The notes below the pieces were generated by a model that did no database searches, was not told the origin of the DNA, and saw only the letters and a program-made list of their open reading frames with translations. Made by a program: the position numbers and the translations under genes. Below are positions 37,902 to 45,051 of a stretch of 64,000 nucleotides of DNA, one piece after another. Each line of letters begins with the position of its first letter. The stretch's first letter is position 1. This DNA is from Pseudorhodobacter ferrugineus DSM 5888 (GTDB lineage Bacteria > Pseudomonadota > Alphaproteobacteria > Rhodobacterales > Rhodobacteraceae): contig NZ_ATVN01000015.1 in the NCBI RefSeq assembly GCF_000420745.1, positions 36,563-100,562 of the forward strand. Direction: 5' to 3'.

Positions 37902-38570
37902 ATGACTAGCGCTGTTATCATCACTGCCGCAGGCCGTGGCACCCGTGCAGGCGGGGCGCTGCCAAAGCAATGGCAAATGCTGCGCGGAAAGCCTGTGTTG
38001 TGCCACACGGTGAATGCGTTTCGGGCGATATCAGGGTTTTCGCATATTTTTGTGACCATCCACCCCGAGGACCGCGCGCTTGCCGCCAGCCTTGGGCCGG
38101 ATGTGACCTTGGTGATCGGGGCAGATACGCGGTCGGGTTCTGTGCGCAACGCGCTGGAGGCTATTGATGCGGGGGCGCTGGAGTCTGTGTTCATCCATGA
38201 TGGTGCGCGCCCTTTTCCGTCCTTGGTGATGATTGAGCGGTTGCGCGCCGCGCTGAAAACCCACAAGGCCGCAGCCCCTGCCCTTGCCGTGACGGATGCG
38301 TTGTGGCGGGGTGAGGATGGGAGTGTGACGGGGGTGCAACCGCGCAAAAACCTGTTTCGGGCGCAGACACCACAGGCCTTTCACTATCGTGAGATTCTGG
38401 CGGCGCACCGCGCCTTTCAGGGCGACGCCGCAGATGATGTCGAGGTGGCGCGGGCCTTTGGCCTGCAAGTTACCATCGTCGAGGGCGAAGACGAGAATAT
38501 AAAAATCACCCTTCCAAATGACTTTCTGCGCGCGGCGCGTATTTTGGCAGAACTTGAAAAGAGGTCCTGA
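37902..38570 (+). CDS. ispD: 2-C-methyl-D-erythritol 4-phosphate cytidylyltransferase
   Basis: Third enzyme of the MEP isoprenoid pathway; joins CTP and methylerythritol phosphate. The 222 residues show the nucleotide-binding IITAAGRGTRAGGALPKQWQ, DTRSGSVRNAL and HDGARPF, plus TPQAFHY. The ATG at 37902 starts exactly before the first beta strand. The gene ends in TGA immediately followed, in the same frame, by the ATG of ispF, so the pair looks like a bifunctional IspDF reading frame interrupted by one stop codon. Confidence 0.96.
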   Translation: MTSAVIITAAGRGTRAGGALPKQWQMLRGKPVLCHTVNAFRAISGFSHIFVTIHPEDRALAASLGPDVTLVIGADTRSGSVRNALEAIDAGALESVFIHDGARPFPSLVMIERLRAALKTHKAAAPALAVTDALWRGEDGSVTGVQPRKNLFRAQTPQAFHYREILAAHRAFQGDAADDVEVARAFGLQVTIVEGEDENIKITLPNDFLRAARILAELEKRS

Positions 38571-39050
38571 ATGGATATCCGGCTTGGAAATGGCTTTGAC
38601 GTGCATGCGTTCTGTGCGGGTGATCATGTCTGGTTGTGCGGCGTTAAGGTGCCACATAGCGCGGGTTTATTGGGGCATTCCGATGCCGATGTCGGGATGC
38701 ACGCCTTGACCGACGCGATTTATGGAGCCTTGGCGCTGGGGGACATTGGCCAGCATTTCCCGCCATCCGACCCACAGTGGAAAGGGGCTGCCAGCCATAT
38801 TTTTCTGGCCCATGCGATGGAACAAGCCCGCGCGCGCGGTTTTTCGCTGGGAAATGCCGATGTGACGTTGATTTGCGAGCGCCCGAAAATCGGACCTCAT
38901 GCCGTGTCGATGCGCGCCGCTTTGGCTGCGATACTGCAAGTTGATCTGGATCGGATCTCGGTCAAAGCGACCACGAGCGAAAAACTTGGCTTTACGGGGC
39001 GTGAAGAAGGCATCGCCGCCCTTGCCACAGCAACATTGGTGAAATCATGA
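38571..39050 (+). CDS. ispF: 2-C-methyl-D-erythritol 2,4-cyclodiphosphate synthase
   Basis: MEP-pathway cyclase releasing CMP. The 159 residues begin [20 protein letters not shown] with the metal ligands DVH, then [19 protein letters not shown] (third metal ligand His), DIGQHFPP and [16 protein letters not shown]. Length is typical of stand-alone IspF. No intergenic space separates it from ispD, so its translation should depend on termination-reinitiation at TGA-ATG. It overlaps pgpA by four bases. Confidence 0.96.
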   Translation: MDIRLGNGFDVHAFCAGDHVWLCGVKVPHSAGLLGHSDADVGMHALTDAIYGALALGDIGQHFPPSDPQWKGAASHIFLAHAMEQARARGFSLGNADVTLICERPKIGPHAVSMRAALAAILQVDLDRISVKATTSEKLGFTGREEGIAALATATLVKS

Positions 39051-39544
39051 CCCTGAGCCGTATCGTATCAATCTTTTTTGGCGCGGGTTTGTTGCGCCCT
39101 GCCCCTGGGACTTGGGGGTCGGCCGCAGCACTTGCTGTAGGGCTTATTTTACACCGGATCGGGCATTTTCCGTTGTTGGCCGTTGCCACAGTTTTGGTCA
39201 CGCTCGCGGGGTTTTGGGCGTGCCGGACCGAGCTTGCGGGAAAACCGGGCGAAGACCCGTCCGAGATTGTGATTGATGAGGTGGCAGGCATGTGGATTGC
39301 GCTTTTGTTCCCATCTTTCGGGTTTTGGTATGCAGGGCTTGCCAGTGACAACTTTCCCTATCCGGGTTGGGTCGCGGCGTTTTTGCTGTTTCGTCTTTTT
39401 GATGTTTGGAAACCCTGGCTTGTGGGGCGGGCCGATGCGCGCGGCGATGCGGATGGGGTTATGATTGATGATCTTTGGGCGGGGCTGTTTGCAGGCATTG
39501 GTACGGTTGCCTTTGCGATGCTGGCGCATTTGGTGGTGATGTGA
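39047..39544 (+). CDS. pgpA: Phosphatidylglycerophosphatase A
   Basis: Membrane phosphatase making phosphatidylglycerol. The 165 residues have three or four hydrophobic segments and the family motif around [14 protein letters not shown], then [16 protein letters not shown] and [16 protein letters not shown], which carry the conserved acidic and Arg residues. ATGA overlap with ispF and GTGA overlap with the next gene mark a tightly coupled operon. Confidence 0.94.
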   Translation: MTLSRIVSIFFGAGLLRPAPGTWGSAAALAVGLILHRIGHFPLLAVATVLVTLAGFWACRTELAGKPGEDPSEIVIDEVAGMWIALLFPSFGFWYAGLASDNFPYPGWVAAFLLFRLFDVWKPWLVGRADARGDADGVMIDDLWAGLFAGIGTVAFAMLAHLVVM

Positions 39545-40032
39545 AAAGTACCTCCGCCCTTGCGACCGCAGTGCTTGCCGCCGCCCGCGCCAAGGGGATC
39601 ACGCTTGCCACCGCAGAAAGCTGTACGGGGGGTATGGTTGCAGCGGCTTTGACCGATATTGCAGGCGCATCCGATGTGTTTGACCGTGGCTTTGTGACCT
39701 ATTCCAATGCGGCGAAGATTGCGATGCTTGGGGTGTCGCCGGAAACCCTTGCCACAGATGGCGCCGTATCCGAAGCCGTCGCGGTTGAAATGGCATCCGG
39801 GGCGCTGAAGGCAGCAGGTGTTGGTATTGCAATTGCAATCACTGGCATCGCTGGCCCCGGTGGGTCAGAGCACAAGCCAGAAGGTCGGGTGTGTTTTGGG
39901 GTCGCAGTACGTGGCCACCTCACCCAAAGTGAAACGGTTGAGTTCGGCGCCATTGGTCGTGAAAACGTGCGTATGGCGGCCACAAGACACGCACTTGACC
40001 TGATCGCGGCCGCGATTTCTTTGCGCCGCTGA
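39541..40032 (+). CDS. pncC: CinA-family nicotinamide-nucleotide amidase
   Basis: Predicted to deamidate NMN to nicotinate mononucleotide. The 163-residue protein corresponds to the C-terminal domain of CinA only: TLATAESCTGGMVAAALTDI, GFVTYSNAAKIAMLGV and GIAGPGGSEHKPEGRVCFGV. The start is a GTG at 39541 (GTGA overlap with pgpA); a longer frame from 39475 lies inside pgpA and is rejected. It ends the ispD-ispF-pgpA operon. Confidence 0.93.
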   Translation: MKSTSALATAVLAAARAKGITLATAESCTGGMVAAALTDIAGASDVFDRGFVTYSNAAKIAMLGVSPETLATDGAVSEAVAVEMASGALKAAGVGIAIAITGIAGPGGSEHKPEGRVCFGVAVRGHLTQSETVEFGAIGRENVRMAATRHALDLIAAAISLRR

Positions 40033-40457
40033 GGGCAGGGTTTCCCCGTATAGATGCCCGACTGCAAGGCAATGAGAAAATGCGGTGGTGATGCGCAACG
40101 CATTCCTTCCTACTGCTTTTTGGCCCAAAATCGACGCTTCATGTCCAGCACTCGCAAGACCGCTGGAGATGCGGCTTAAACAATCACCGCATCAGCTCTG
40201 GTCTGTTACAGGCTTTGCCTGCCCACTGTCGCGCGACGGGTCTAGGGCCGGCTTTGGGACAGCACAGCAGGGTGCGCGGTTGTTCGGCGGTGCTTGGTTC
40301 CTTGGAACCGCCTATGTTACCTTAAAATGGGTGGCCATGCCCACGCGGATGCCCCGCAAGCTTTAAGGCTGAACATAGCGGATTGGATATATCGTCGCAC
40401 GGCGACCATGGCTCTGACTTGGACAGATCACACACGTTGGGGGGCAGAAACGCCTCT
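40033..40457. other. 425-base gap with several hairpins, no gene recognised
   Basis: Lies between the convergent pncC and START-like genes. No frame here looks coding. Perfect stems are seen at 40168-40193 (GATGCGG/CCGCATC), 40209-40221 (CAGGC/GCCTG), 40228-40237 (GTCGCGCGAC) and 40296-40309 (GGTTCC/GGAACC), the last able to compete with GGCGGT/ACCGCC at 40286-40312. I tested for tmRNA, SRP RNA, RNase P and tRNA motifs by eye and found none. It may be an unrecognised structured RNA or remnant sequence. Confidence 0.4.
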
Positions 40458-40907
40458 TTAGCGTCCACCGTATAATTCTGCCGCGCGGCGTTCAAAGGCC
40501 CGCACCACGCGTTGCATTGCCTCGTTGAACACAACCCCAATGATGCCTTGCAAAATCGCGTTCTTGAATTCGAAATCCACCATGAAATCAACTTCGCAAC
40601 CGCCCTCAACATCACGAAACGCCCAAGTCGAACGCATGTATTTGAACGGTCCTTCCAGGTATTCCGTGTCAATCTTGCGCGCCTGCGGCCACAAGGTCAC
40701 ACGGCTGCCAAAGCGTTCGCGAAAGACTTTGAAGCTGATCACCAAATCCGCCTCAAGTACCTCGCCACCATCTATTGGTTTACGCGACCGAATGCGCGCC
40801 GCCGAATTCCAGGGCAGGAATTTCGGATAGGCCTCGATATCGGCGACCAACCCATACATTTGATCGGCGGTATAGGGCAGACGTTTCGTTTCTGAATGGC
40901 GCGGCAT
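40458..40907 (-). CDS. START-like (RatA/COQ10) family protein
   Basis: A 149-residue hydrophobic-cavity protein of the polyketide cyclase/COQ10 group. MPRHSETKRLPYTADQMYGL opens it, with VADIEAYPKFLPWNSAARI, FRERFGSRVTLWP and DFEFKNAILQGIIGVVF, all typical of the ubiquinone-binding COQ10/RatA family. Homologues chaperone ubiquinone; the E. coli RatA toxin role is not assumed. The ATG at 40907 is selected over the much longer frame to 41078, which would cross the divergent hpt start. Confidence 0.93.
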   Translation of the reverse strand: MPRHSETKRLPYTADQMYGLVADIEAYPKFLPWNSAARIRSRKPIDGGEVLEADLVISFKVFRERFGSRVTLWPQARKIDTEYLEGPFKYMRSTWAFRDVEGGCEVDFMVDFEFKNAILQGIIGVVFNEAMQRVVRAFERRAAELYGGR

Positions 40908-40985
40908 TTCTTTGTTGGTATCCGACTTTGACGTGACTTGCACTTTGGTTTTGGATAAACAGACAACGGAAATCAAGGGGCCCCC

Positions 40986-41531
40986 ATGCCAACGAGACCT
41001 TATGTCATAGACCAGATGATTTCGGCCAAGTCCATCGCGGCCCGAATCGAAGAGCTTGCAGACCAAATTCGGACCCATTTTGATGGCACCGATAAGCTGG
41101 TTGTTGTCGGATTGCTGCGGGGATCTTTCGTTTTTATCGCGGATCTGGTGCGCGAATTAGACCTGCCGGTCGAGGTCGATTTCCTCGAGGCCTCAAGCTA
41201 TGGTGATAGCACTGTCAGCAGCCGAGAGGTTCGTATTCTCAAGGACTTACGGGGCGAAATTGCCGGGCGTGATGTGCTGGTGGTCGAAGATATTGTCGAT
41301 ACCGGATTTACGTTGCATCACGTGTTGCACCTGTTGGAATCGCGCAACCCTGCGCGGATTGAGGTGTGTGCCTTGCTGGACAAACCAACACGGCGCGAGG
41401 TTGATATCAAAGCCACGTGGACGGGCTTTACCATTCCCGATGAATTTGTCGTGGGCTACGGTATTGATTTCGCGCAACGTAACCGGAACCTGCCATATAT
41501 CGGTAAAGTGCGCTTTACGGATGGGGGCTGA
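40986..41531 (+). CDS. hpt: Hypoxanthine phosphoribosyltransferase
   Basis: Purine salvage enzyme converting hypoxanthine (and often guanine) plus PRPP to the nucleotide. The 181 residues carry [19 protein letters not shown], the PRPP-binding motif [18 protein letters not shown], the Lys-containing [11 protein letters not shown] and the C-terminal [12 protein letters not shown] strong AAGGGGCCCCC stretch precedes the ATG. Its stop overlaps the next start (TGATG). Confidence 0.96.
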   Translation: MPTRPYVIDQMISAKSIAARIEELADQIRTHFDGTDKLVVVGLLRGSFVFIADLVRELDLPVEVDFLEASSYGDSTVSSREVRILKDLRGEIAGRDVLVVEDIVDTGFTLHHVLHLLESRNPARIEVCALLDKPTRREVDIKATWTGFTIPDEFVVGYGIDFAQRNRNLPYIGKVRFTDGG

Positions 41532-42022
41532 TGCTGTCGGACCGTTTGGCCCACGGGTTGGAAGTGGTCTTTTGCGGCACAGCGGCCAGCCATGCATCTG
41601 CGGCTATGGGTCATTACTATGCAGGCCCTGGCAACCGGTTTTGGCCGCTTTTGGCCGAAACGGGCCTGACCCCGCGGCGCTTTGCTCCAAGCGAAGACCA
41701 TCTGCTTTTGTCCCTTGGCATTGGACTGACCGATCTGGCGAAAGATGTCTGCGGCATGGACCGCGATATTCCAAAAGCGGCCTATGCCCCTGACCGACTG
41801 GCAGCGGTTATTGCAGAATTCAGGCCAAAACGTCTTGCCTTCACCAGCCTGACAGCCGCCAAGATCGGCCTTGGTATCCGCTGCCCTGCTGGAAGAGCCG
41901 AAGCGCCACGTTTCCCTGATCTTGCCGTCTGGGTCTTGCCCTCGCCATCCGGTGCGGCCCGCGCTACATTTGATGCAGCGCCTTGGCACGACTTGGGCAA
42001 TCACGTCAGGGGGGCGTTGTGA
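41531..42022 (+). CDS. mug: Mismatch-specific uracil/thymine DNA glycosylase
   Basis: Family 2 uracil-DNA glycosylase predicted to remove U or T opposite G. The 163 residues have VFCGTAASHASAAMGHYYAG leading to GNRFWPLL, LGIGLTDLAKD and the C-terminal LPSPSGAAR loop that inserts in the DNA. In E. coli Mug the first motif is GINPG with Asn; here it is GTAASH, so the Asn is replaced, as in some family members, and catalytic details may differ. It is coupled to hpt by one base and to the small gene that follows by GTGA. Confidence 0.9.
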   Translation: MLSDRLAHGLEVVFCGTAASHASAAMGHYYAGPGNRFWPLLAETGLTPRRFAPSEDHLLLSLGIGLTDLAKDVCGMDRDIPKAAYAPDRLAAVIAEFRPKRLAFTSLTAAKIGLGIRCPAGRAEAPRFPDLAVWVLPSPSGAARATFDAAPWHDLGNHVRGAL

Positions 42023-42207
42023 ACTATACTTGGTTGCTCCGTATGGCAAGATGGGCCCGAAATCCGCCATCCAAGGCCCGCGTGAGGCTTGTTCTTGGCG
42101 TGATTGTGATTTGCCTTATACTGGTTGGAATTGAATATTTCTGGGGTTGGCCGGACTGGCTTACCCTTGAAAGTGGTGGACGCGCTCACCGCACGCCAAG
42201 GCTTTAA
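42019..42207 (+). CDS. Small single-span membrane protein, unknown
   Basis: A 62-residue protein starting at a GTG (42019) that overlaps the mug stop as GTGA. MNYTWLLRMARWARNPPSKA is a basic leader, followed by one membrane helix (VRLVLGVIVICLILVGIEYF) and a short polar tail. The overlap and clear charge pattern argue that it is real and inserted with a cytoplasmic N-terminus. No family recognised. Confidence 0.72.
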   Translation: MNYTWLLRMARWARNPPSKARVRLVLGVIVICLILVGIEYFWGWPDWLTLESGGRAHRTPRL

Positions 42208-42247
42208 CGGGTCTCGTTCTCATCTATCCAGATTTAAGGATCTGCTC

Positions 42248-43141
42248 ATGCGCCGCTTTTTCGCCTCTGCCATCGTATTTGCCGCACTAGGCGGGGGCGT
42301 GTTTTGGAGCATCACCGCGCCTGAAACCCTTGATCCCGCTCAGACTTTGGGGCTTGTAGGCGATCCTGTTCACGGCGGGCAGGTTTTTTGGGCGGCTGGA
42401 TGTGCGTCGTGTCATATGGCTGACAGCGCCAAAGGCGATGGCGAACTGGTGCTGTCGGGTGGGCAACGCTTTGCCTCGCCCTTTGGCACGTTCCTTGCGC
42501 CAAACATCTCGCCGGATCCGGACCACGGGATCGGGGGGTGGTCATTGGCCGATTTTGCAACGGCGGTAACCAAAGGTGTTTCACCCGAAGGACGCCACTA
42601 TTTCCCTGCTTTTCCCTATAACGCCTATAATAAGATGCAGCTTCAAGATGTCGCTGATCTAAAGGCGTTTATGGATACTTTGCCGCCCTCGCCCTCCGCG
42701 AGCTTGCCGCATGAGGTCGCTTTTCCCTTCAACATCCGCCGCAGTCTTGGCGGTTGGAAATTTCTGTTTGAAACCGATGACTGGGCCATCACAGCCGATT
42801 TGACCGACCAAGAGGCACGTGGCCGCTATTTGGCAGAGGCGCTGGCCCATTGCGGCGAATGCCATACGCCGCGCAATGTGCTTGGTGGCTTGCAGCGGGA
42901 GGCATGGCTGTCGGGTGGCGCCGATCCGTCCGGCAAGGGCCGTATCCCAAACATCACACCTGCCGCACTTGACTGGTCACAAGAGGACATTGCGGCCTAT
43001 CTGACCACGGGGTTTACGCCGGACTACGATTCCGTTGGCGGGCATATGGCCCATGTCGTTGAAAACATGGCTCGCTTACCCCAAAGCGATCGCATGGCAA
43101 TCGCGGCCTACCTTAAACGGGTCCCAGCTGTTCAAAACTAA
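42248..43141 (+). CDS. Diheme c-type cytochrome
   Basis: Exported electron carrier of 297 residues. An N-terminal hydrophobic stretch (residues 4-22) acts as signal or membrane anchor. Two haem-binding sites are present: C52-A-S-C-H56 and C202-G-E-C-H206, with candidate axial Met residues downstream of each. The two-domain arrangement resembles cytochromes serving alcohol or aldehyde dehydrogenases. AAGGA lies ten bases upstream of the ATG. No partner dehydrogenase is adjacent, so its electron donor is unknown. Confidence 0.92.
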   Translation: MRRFFASAIVFAALGGGVFWSITAPETLDPAQTLGLVGDPVHGGQVFWAAGCASCHMADSAKGDGELVLSGGQRFASPFGTFLAPNISPDPDHGIGGWSLADFATAVTKGVSPEGRHYFPAFPYNAYNKMQLQDVADLKAFMDTLPPSPSASLPHEVAFPFNIRRSLGGWKFLFETDDWAITADLTDQEARGRYLAEALAHCGECHTPRNVLGGLQREAWLSGGADPSGKGRIPNITPAALDWSQEDIAAYLTTGFTPDYDSVGGHMAHVVENMARLPQSDRMAIAAYLKRVPAVQN

Positions 43142-43210
43142 CGGCTTTCTTTTTAGTTCAAATATCCTTGCGGGACAATCGGCCGTCGAAAGCCCCCAAC
43201 CACGGCGCTG

Positions 43211-44161
43211 TCAAACCTTGGTCAGCTTTGCCAGACGTGCAGCCCGCATTTGGGCAAAATCATCGCCCGCATGATAGCTTGACCGCGTAAGCGGCGTGGA
43301 AGAGACCATCAAAAACCCTTTGCCATAGGCCGCCGTTTCATAGGCCTTGAATTCCTCTGGGGTCACGAACCGCGCAATACGGTGGTGCTTTGGGGTTGGC
43401 TGCAAGTACTGCCCGATCGTCAAAAAATCGACATCTGCGGCGCGCATATCGTCCATAACTTGCCGCACACCCATCGCCTCTTCACCCAAACCGACCATGA
43501 TGCCGGATTTGGTGAACATCGTCGGATCCAGCTCCTTTACCCGTTGCAACAAGCGCAAGCTATGGAAATATCGGGCCCCAGGCCGTACCTCTGGGTACAG
43601 TCCTGGTACAGTTTCCAGATTGTGGTTAAAGACATCGGGCCGCGCTTCCACAACCTTTTCCAACGCGTCGGGCGTACATTTCAGAAAGTCCGGTGTCAAA
43701 ACCTCGATCGTCGTGTCGGGGCTGCGGTGCCGGATCGCGCGAATGGTTTGGGCAAAATGGTCTGCGCCGCCGTCGTCCAGATCATCGCGGTCAACCGAGG
43801 TCACGACCACATGGTTCAACCCTAACTGCTGGACAGCATGCGCCACACGACCTGGCTCAAAAGCGTCCAAAGTTTGCGGCTTGCCGGTGGCGACGTTACA
43901 AAATGTGCAGCCGCGGGTACAAATTTCGCCCATGATCATCATGGTCGCATGCCCCTGCCCCCAGCATTCACCAACATTCGGGCAACCAGCCTCCTCACAA
44001 ACGGTGACGAGCTTTTGTTCCTTTAAAATGTCGCGTGTCTTTTTGTATCCGGCCGACGTCGGTGCCTTTACCCTGATCCAATCAGGTTTTTTAGGCTGCG
44101 CATTGTCAACGCGGTGGGCTTTTTCGGGGTGACGTTCTTCCGGTAATTTGAGATCGCGCAC
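43211..44161 (-). CDS. lipA: Lipoyl synthase
   Basis: Radical-SAM enzyme that inserts two sulfurs into protein-bound octanoate. The 316 residues have the auxiliary-cluster motif C-x4-C-x5-C ([12 protein letters not shown]) and the radical-SAM motif C-x3-C-x2-C (CTRGCTFC), plus the C-terminal [10 protein letters not shown] with the conserved Arg-Ser-Ser. The start is taken as the GTG at 44161, which has GAGGGG six bases upstream; the frame is open to a TTG at 44185. No lipB is nearby. Confidence 0.96.
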   Translation of the reverse strand: MRDLKLPEERHPEKAHRVDNAQPKKPDWIRVKAPTSAGYKKTRDILKEQKLVTVCEEAGCPNVGECWGQGHATMMIMGEICTRGCTFCNVATGKPQTLDAFEPGRVAHAVQQLGLNHVVVTSVDRDDLDDGGADHFAQTIRAIRHRSPDTTIEVLTPDFLKCTPDALEKVVEARPDVFNHNLETVPGLYPEVRPGARYFHSLRLLQRVKELDPTMFTKSGIMVGLGEEAMGVRQVMDDMRAADVDFLTIGQYLQPTPKHHRIARFVTPEEFKAYETAAYGKGFLMVSSTPLTRSSYHAGDDFAQMRAARLAKLTKV

Positions 44162-44433
44162 GATGTCCCCCTCAGGCTTTGTCAATTAATCATTTACGCC
44201 TTTTCGCACCCAGAGACAAGGCGGATGCGTCCCGCCAGCTTAGCGGTCTTGATAGAGTTGGCCAATGGCCCTTGGGCTTGCCTGCGACGGTCGCCAAACA
44301 TCATGCAACGTGAAAGGGTGATGGGTTTTCGCGCTGCAGTGCCGAATGATACGGATTGTTTCGCGCGCCCCAAATTTGTAAAGTAAAAGCCTTGGCAGCA
44401 TGTGGCTGCACAAAAATGGGTAGGATGTGGATT

Positions 44434-45024
44434 ATGTTGGTATTCTGGGATCAGAGGCTTGCTTTTTTGGCCACGCCAAAGACGGGCTCCACAGCTATCG
44501 AGGCGGCGTTGGAATCGTTGTCTGCCCTTGTTGTGCAGCGCCCCCCAGTTTTGAAACATACCTCTGTACAGCGTTTCCATCGGTTTCTTGGACCCTATCT
44601 GGAGGTGGCCTCTGGTCATCCGTTTTCGGTCGCGGCCTTGATGCGCGAACCAAAGGATTGGTTGGGAAGTTGGTATCGCTACCGCCAGCGCGATGATGTC
44701 ATTGAGGCAAAAAAAAGTACTGCCAATGTAAGTTTCGATGAATTTGTCAGCGCCTATTGCTCCGACACTCCGCCAGAGTTCGCCGCTGTCGGCTCTCAGG
44801 CGCGCTTCTTGAAATCCCGCAAGGACAAAGGCGTGGACCATCTGTTTCGGTATGAGGACATCGGGGGGTTCGTAACTTTTCTTGAGGATCGCCTTGGCTG
44901 TGAAATTATTTTGCCCCGGCTGAACGTCTCTCCTTCGGCGAGTATGGAGTTAAGTACAGCCACGGATGCGAAGCTGCGCTTATTTGCGGCAGAAGACTTT
45001 GCCCTTTACGCGACGATTCCCTGA
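44434..45024 (+). CDS. Sulfotransferase-like protein
   Basis: A 196-residue protein resembling PAPS-dependent sulfotransferases. The 5'-phosphosulfate motif appears as FLATPKTGSTAIEAAL near the N-terminus and the 3'-phosphate region as ALMREPKDWLGSWYRYR. The protein is shorter than most bacterial sulfotransferases. It sits alone between divergent lipA and convergent cckA; the acceptor substrate is unknown. The ATG at 44434 is favoured, with a weak AGGA upstream; an in-frame ATG at 44425 is equally possible. Confidence 0.8.
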   Translation: MLVFWDQRLAFLATPKTGSTAIEAALESLSALVVQRPPVLKHTSVQRFHRFLGPYLEVASGHPFSVAALMREPKDWLGSWYRYRQRDDVIEAKKSTANVSFDEFVSAYCSDTPPEFAAVGSQARFLKSRKDKGVDHLFRYEDIGGFVTFLEDRLGCEIILPRLNVSPSASMELSTATDAKLRLFAAEDFALYATIP

Positions 45025-45051
45025 GGCCTGCGCCATCACTGATGACGGTTT

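Noticed and set aside
40033..40457. tmRNA, RNase P RNA, SRP RNA or tRNA in the gap
   Set aside because: None of the diagnostic motifs (T-loop GGTTCRA, SRP GGAAGNAGC, RNase P GAGGAAAGTCC) could be found.
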